NCBI GenBank assembly: GCA_002715965.1
Contig: PBAL01000007.1
Coordinates: 21,331 to 85,330 of the forward strand
Length of the DNA: 64,000 nucleotides
Direction of reading: 5' to 3'
Origin: Verrucomicrobiales bacterium
GTDB taxonomy: Bacteria; Verrucomicrobiota; Verrucomicrobiia; Limisphaerales; JAYPXF01
Shown here in pieces: positions 62,426 through 64,000 of the stretch. How positions within the stretch are numbered: the stretch's first letter is position 1; each line of letters opens with the position of its first letter. The position numbers were made by a program, and so were the translations under genes. Below the pieces are notes generated by a model, which did no database searches, was not told the origin of the DNA, and was given only the letters and a program-made list of their open reading frames with translations.

Positions 62426-63415
62426 TCAGCGCTTCTCGTTCAAGCGGTTCTGCAGGCCGCGAATGATGTGGTGAAGTTTCCTCACCTCTTCCTGAAGATT
62501 GTTTACAGCCTCCGCCAATTCGGCATTACTCGGACCGCTCCCGTGACGTCGATTGTTCGAGTGCTGCCGGGCGAGTTGTTCCGCTTCCTGCCAGACCTGC
62601 TGTGCCTCCCGTTCTTTGCCGGCAAGCTTCAGGTTTTCAGCCGCCTCGCGAAGGTGCATGACGCGCCGTTCGATTTCTTCGTCGTTGCGGGGGCGCCCAC
62701 GACCCTGGCCCTGGCGTTGGATGCCCTGCATCCGCTCATGCATAGCGCGCTTCAATGCATTGATCTCGTTGTAAATCTTGCGTGCGTCATCTTCACGTCC
62801 ATCACGCTTGGCCCGTTCCAATTCCCGCATCATCTCGACCAGCTTTTTCTCGGCGTGTTCGAGTTCGCTGTCTCGCCGGCCACGGGATTCACCTTCACGG
62901 CGCTTGTCGCGATCCCCGCCCTCGGCATTCTCACGTCCGCGATCTCCGTCGCGCTCATGTGATTGTTCACGGCGCTCGCGCATGCGATGAGCAATTTGCC
63001 GACGATACGCGATGATTTTTTTCTCGATCTCGTGTGCCACGTCCTTCTTCCCAGCACGACGGGCCTCTTCGAGTCCTTCCTGCAACTCGCGAAGCATGGC
63101 TGCCGCTTCACCATGCTCGCCCCCACGTCCCCGCCCCTGGCTCGCACGGCCTTCTGCGTGTCCGCGGCGGGCTCCACCTTCGCGAGCTTCGGCCTGCTCA
63201 CCACGTCCGTGGCGTTCGTGACTTTCGCGTCCTTCCGCATGTTCGCGCTCACCACCTCGTTGTTCACGCGCTTCCCGCTCCCGGGATTCCCGTTCGCGCG
63301 ATTCACGATCGGGCGCGTCACGCAGGCTGCGCGACTTGCGTTCATCGTCGTCTGCCAAAATCGAATTACCGCCCAATGCCAAGGCGCCAATAAGGAACAG
63401 GTGTTTTGCGTTCAT
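62426..63415 (-). CDS. Exported, extremely charged Arg/Glu/His-rich coiled-coil protein
   Basis: ATG 63415 (MNAKHLFLIGALALGGNSILA) gives a signal peptide; 329 residues in total. The mature N-terminus is low complexity, built from RE, ER, EH and GG units (DRESRERESREREAREQRGG, REHAEGRESHERHGRGEQ). It is followed by three similar helical segments (LRELQEGLEEARRAGKKDVA, LVEMMRELERAKRDGREDDARKI, LREAAENLKLAGKEREAQQVW), an internal repeat of a 'LE.A..aGKe..A..i' unit. The C-terminus ends in a leucine-zipper-like helix (LAEAVNNLQEEVRKLHHIIRGL). It is probably a periplasmic or envelope structural protein. No enzymatic motif is present. Confidence 0.75.
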   Translation of the reverse strand: MNAKHLFLIGALALGGNSILADDDERKSRSLRDAPDRESRERESREREAREQRGGEREHAEGRESHERHGRGEQAEAREGGARRGHAEGRASQGRGRGGEHGEAAAMLRELQEGLEEARRAGKKDVAHEIEKKIIAYRRQIAHRMRERREQSHERDGDRGRENAEGGDRDKRREGESRGRRDSELEHAEKKLVEMMRELERAKRDGREDDARKIYNEINALKRAMHERMQGIQRQGQGRGRPRNDEEIERRVMHLREAAENLKLAGKEREAQQVWQEAEQLARQHSNNRRHGSGPSNAELAEAVNNLQEEVRKLHHIIRGLQNRLNEKR

Positions 63416-63485
63416 CAGAGATATCGGGATTGCGCGCAGCATGCGGGCGAACGATGCGAAGTCAACGGGAATCCCAATGACACTC

Positions 63486-64000
63486 CTATTTGCCGGGCGC
63501 CATGTCGTCGAGCGGGTCAAAGAGGTCCTTCGGCAATTCCATACACCGTGAATCAAAGGCCTGATCGACTTGTGCCAAATTGCGCGCGCCGATCAACACG
63601 CTGGTGACGTTCTCTCGTGACAATGCCCAGGCGAGTGAGAGCTCAACCAGTGACATCCCGGTTTCGCTGGAGAGTTGGTCCAACTGGTCCAGAACGGTGT
63701 AGCCGCGATTGGTGAAGTAAATCGGCTGGTGGCCGGGAATCACATCAAAGCGAGTCCCCTTCGGCACATCCTGCCCGCGCCGATACTTGCCCGTGAGGAA
63801 GCCCGCGCCAAGGGGACTGTAGCTGATCACGCCGATGTGCTGGTCTGCGCACAGTGGGAGCACATCGGCTTCGATTTCGCGTTGAACCAAATTGTAGGGC
63901 GGCTGAATGGATTGGATGGGCTGCGTATTCGTTCGGGCAGCGTGAATCAGCGCGTTGGACAATTGCCACGCGCACCAGTTGCTGCAACCGATCGCGCGGA
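63486..64000 (-). CDS. Aldo/keto reductase, C-terminal part
   Basis: The gene runs off the right edge; 171 codons are visible. The sequence RAIGCSNWCAWQLSNALIHA matches the 'iGvSn' strand and helix of the barrel. IQPPYNLVQREIEADVLPLC, HIGVISYSPLGAGFLTGKYR and LIGARNLAQVDQA match later barrel elements, with the NADP-binding loop near the end. Members reduce aldehydes and ketones, or oxidise sugar alcohols, using NADP(H). The catalytic Tyr and Lys lie outside the window. The substrate is unknown. Confidence 0.88.
   Translation of the reverse strand, partial: RAIGCSNWCAWQLSNALIHAARTNTQPIQSIQPPYNLVQREIEADVLPLCADQHIGVISYSPLGAGFLTGKYRRGQDVPKGTRFDVIPGHQPIYFTNRGYTVLDQLDQLSSETGMSLVELSLAWALSRENVTSVLIGARNLAQVDQAFDSRCMELPKDLFDPLDDMAPGK

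Noticed and set aside
1..64000. tRNA, rRNA, CRISPR array, prophage or replication origin
   Set aside because: No cloverleaf with a GTTCGA arm, no rRNA-like stretch, no regularly spaced direct repeats, no phage structural or integrase genes, no DnaA-box cluster seen.

Overview
The window reads as chromosome of a free-living, polysaccharide-degrading Verrucomicrobiota bacterium, probably of the Pedosphaerales/Limisphaerales type. This is inferred from gene content and not tested by phylogeny. The pointers are PVC-type fusion proteins (membrane-bound dehydrogenase propeller, HEAT repeats and PVC cytochrome c; DUF1080; DUF6797-like; CehA/McbA-type metallohydrolase), arylsulfatases, secreted lactonases, a GYF_2-cytochrome c protein, weak Shine-Dalgarno signals and high GC. 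I saw no rRNA, tRNA, CRISPR array, prophage or intact insertion sequence.

Layout. 1-9 kb: start of a Tat-exported sugar isomerase, a DUF1697 remnant, a SpoIIAA-like protein, the 2-oxoglutarate dehydrogenase operon (odhA-odhB-lpdA, minus strand), a small membrane protein, a secreted protein of unknown role and a periplasmic heavy-metal-associated (HMA) protein. 9-14 kb (minus strand): a tightly packed set of NlpC/P60 hydrolase, sirtuin, heparinase-II/III-like protein and AlgD-type nucleotide-sugar dehydrogenase, followed in the same frame after the UAG by an ORF with no normal start codon. 14-36 kb: a carbohydrate-catabolism island of secreted proteins (GH32/43-like propeller, lactonase, sulfatase, TolB-like propeller, FAD-oxidoreductase/hydrolase fusion, a 1804-residue PVC fusion protein, LamG/propeller protein, DUF1080-SMP30 fusion, PhyH-like oxygenase). 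It also holds broken genes (GspE/PilB, sulfatase, toxin, phyH) and palindromic repeats. 36-46 kb: fabD with a ClpX-like ATPase, a TauD/clavaminate-synthase-like oxygenase, a 1280-residue DUF1080/LamG/cytochrome/propeller protein, and an HMA plus outer-membrane protein pair. 46-50 kb: a MITE-like element, a gutted ABC ATPase, penicillin-binding protein 1C and kinase relics. 50-57 kb: a self-contained RND efflux operon whose first gene fuses a TetR repressor to the outer-membrane lipoprotein, and whose permease carries a 95-residue insertion. 57-64 kb: a GYF_2-cytochrome c protein, small membrane proteins, a VTT/DedA protein, a hybrid histidine kinase/NarL-type regulator pair, a very charged Arg/Glu-rich protein and the end of an aldo/keto reductase.

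How the genes work together. The secreted enzymes fit stepwise desulfation, oxidation, lactone hydrolysis and lyase cleavage of complex, possibly sulfated glycans, with the cytochrome-bearing dehydrogenases passing electrons outward. The efflux operon looks autoregulated from a perfect inverted repeat that lies just before its start codon. Several genes have lost internal blocks that carried catalytic residues (sulfatase, ABC ATPase, GspE), and palindromic or MITE-like repeats or a toxin-antitoxin pair lie near some of them. This suggests a locally unstable accessory region.
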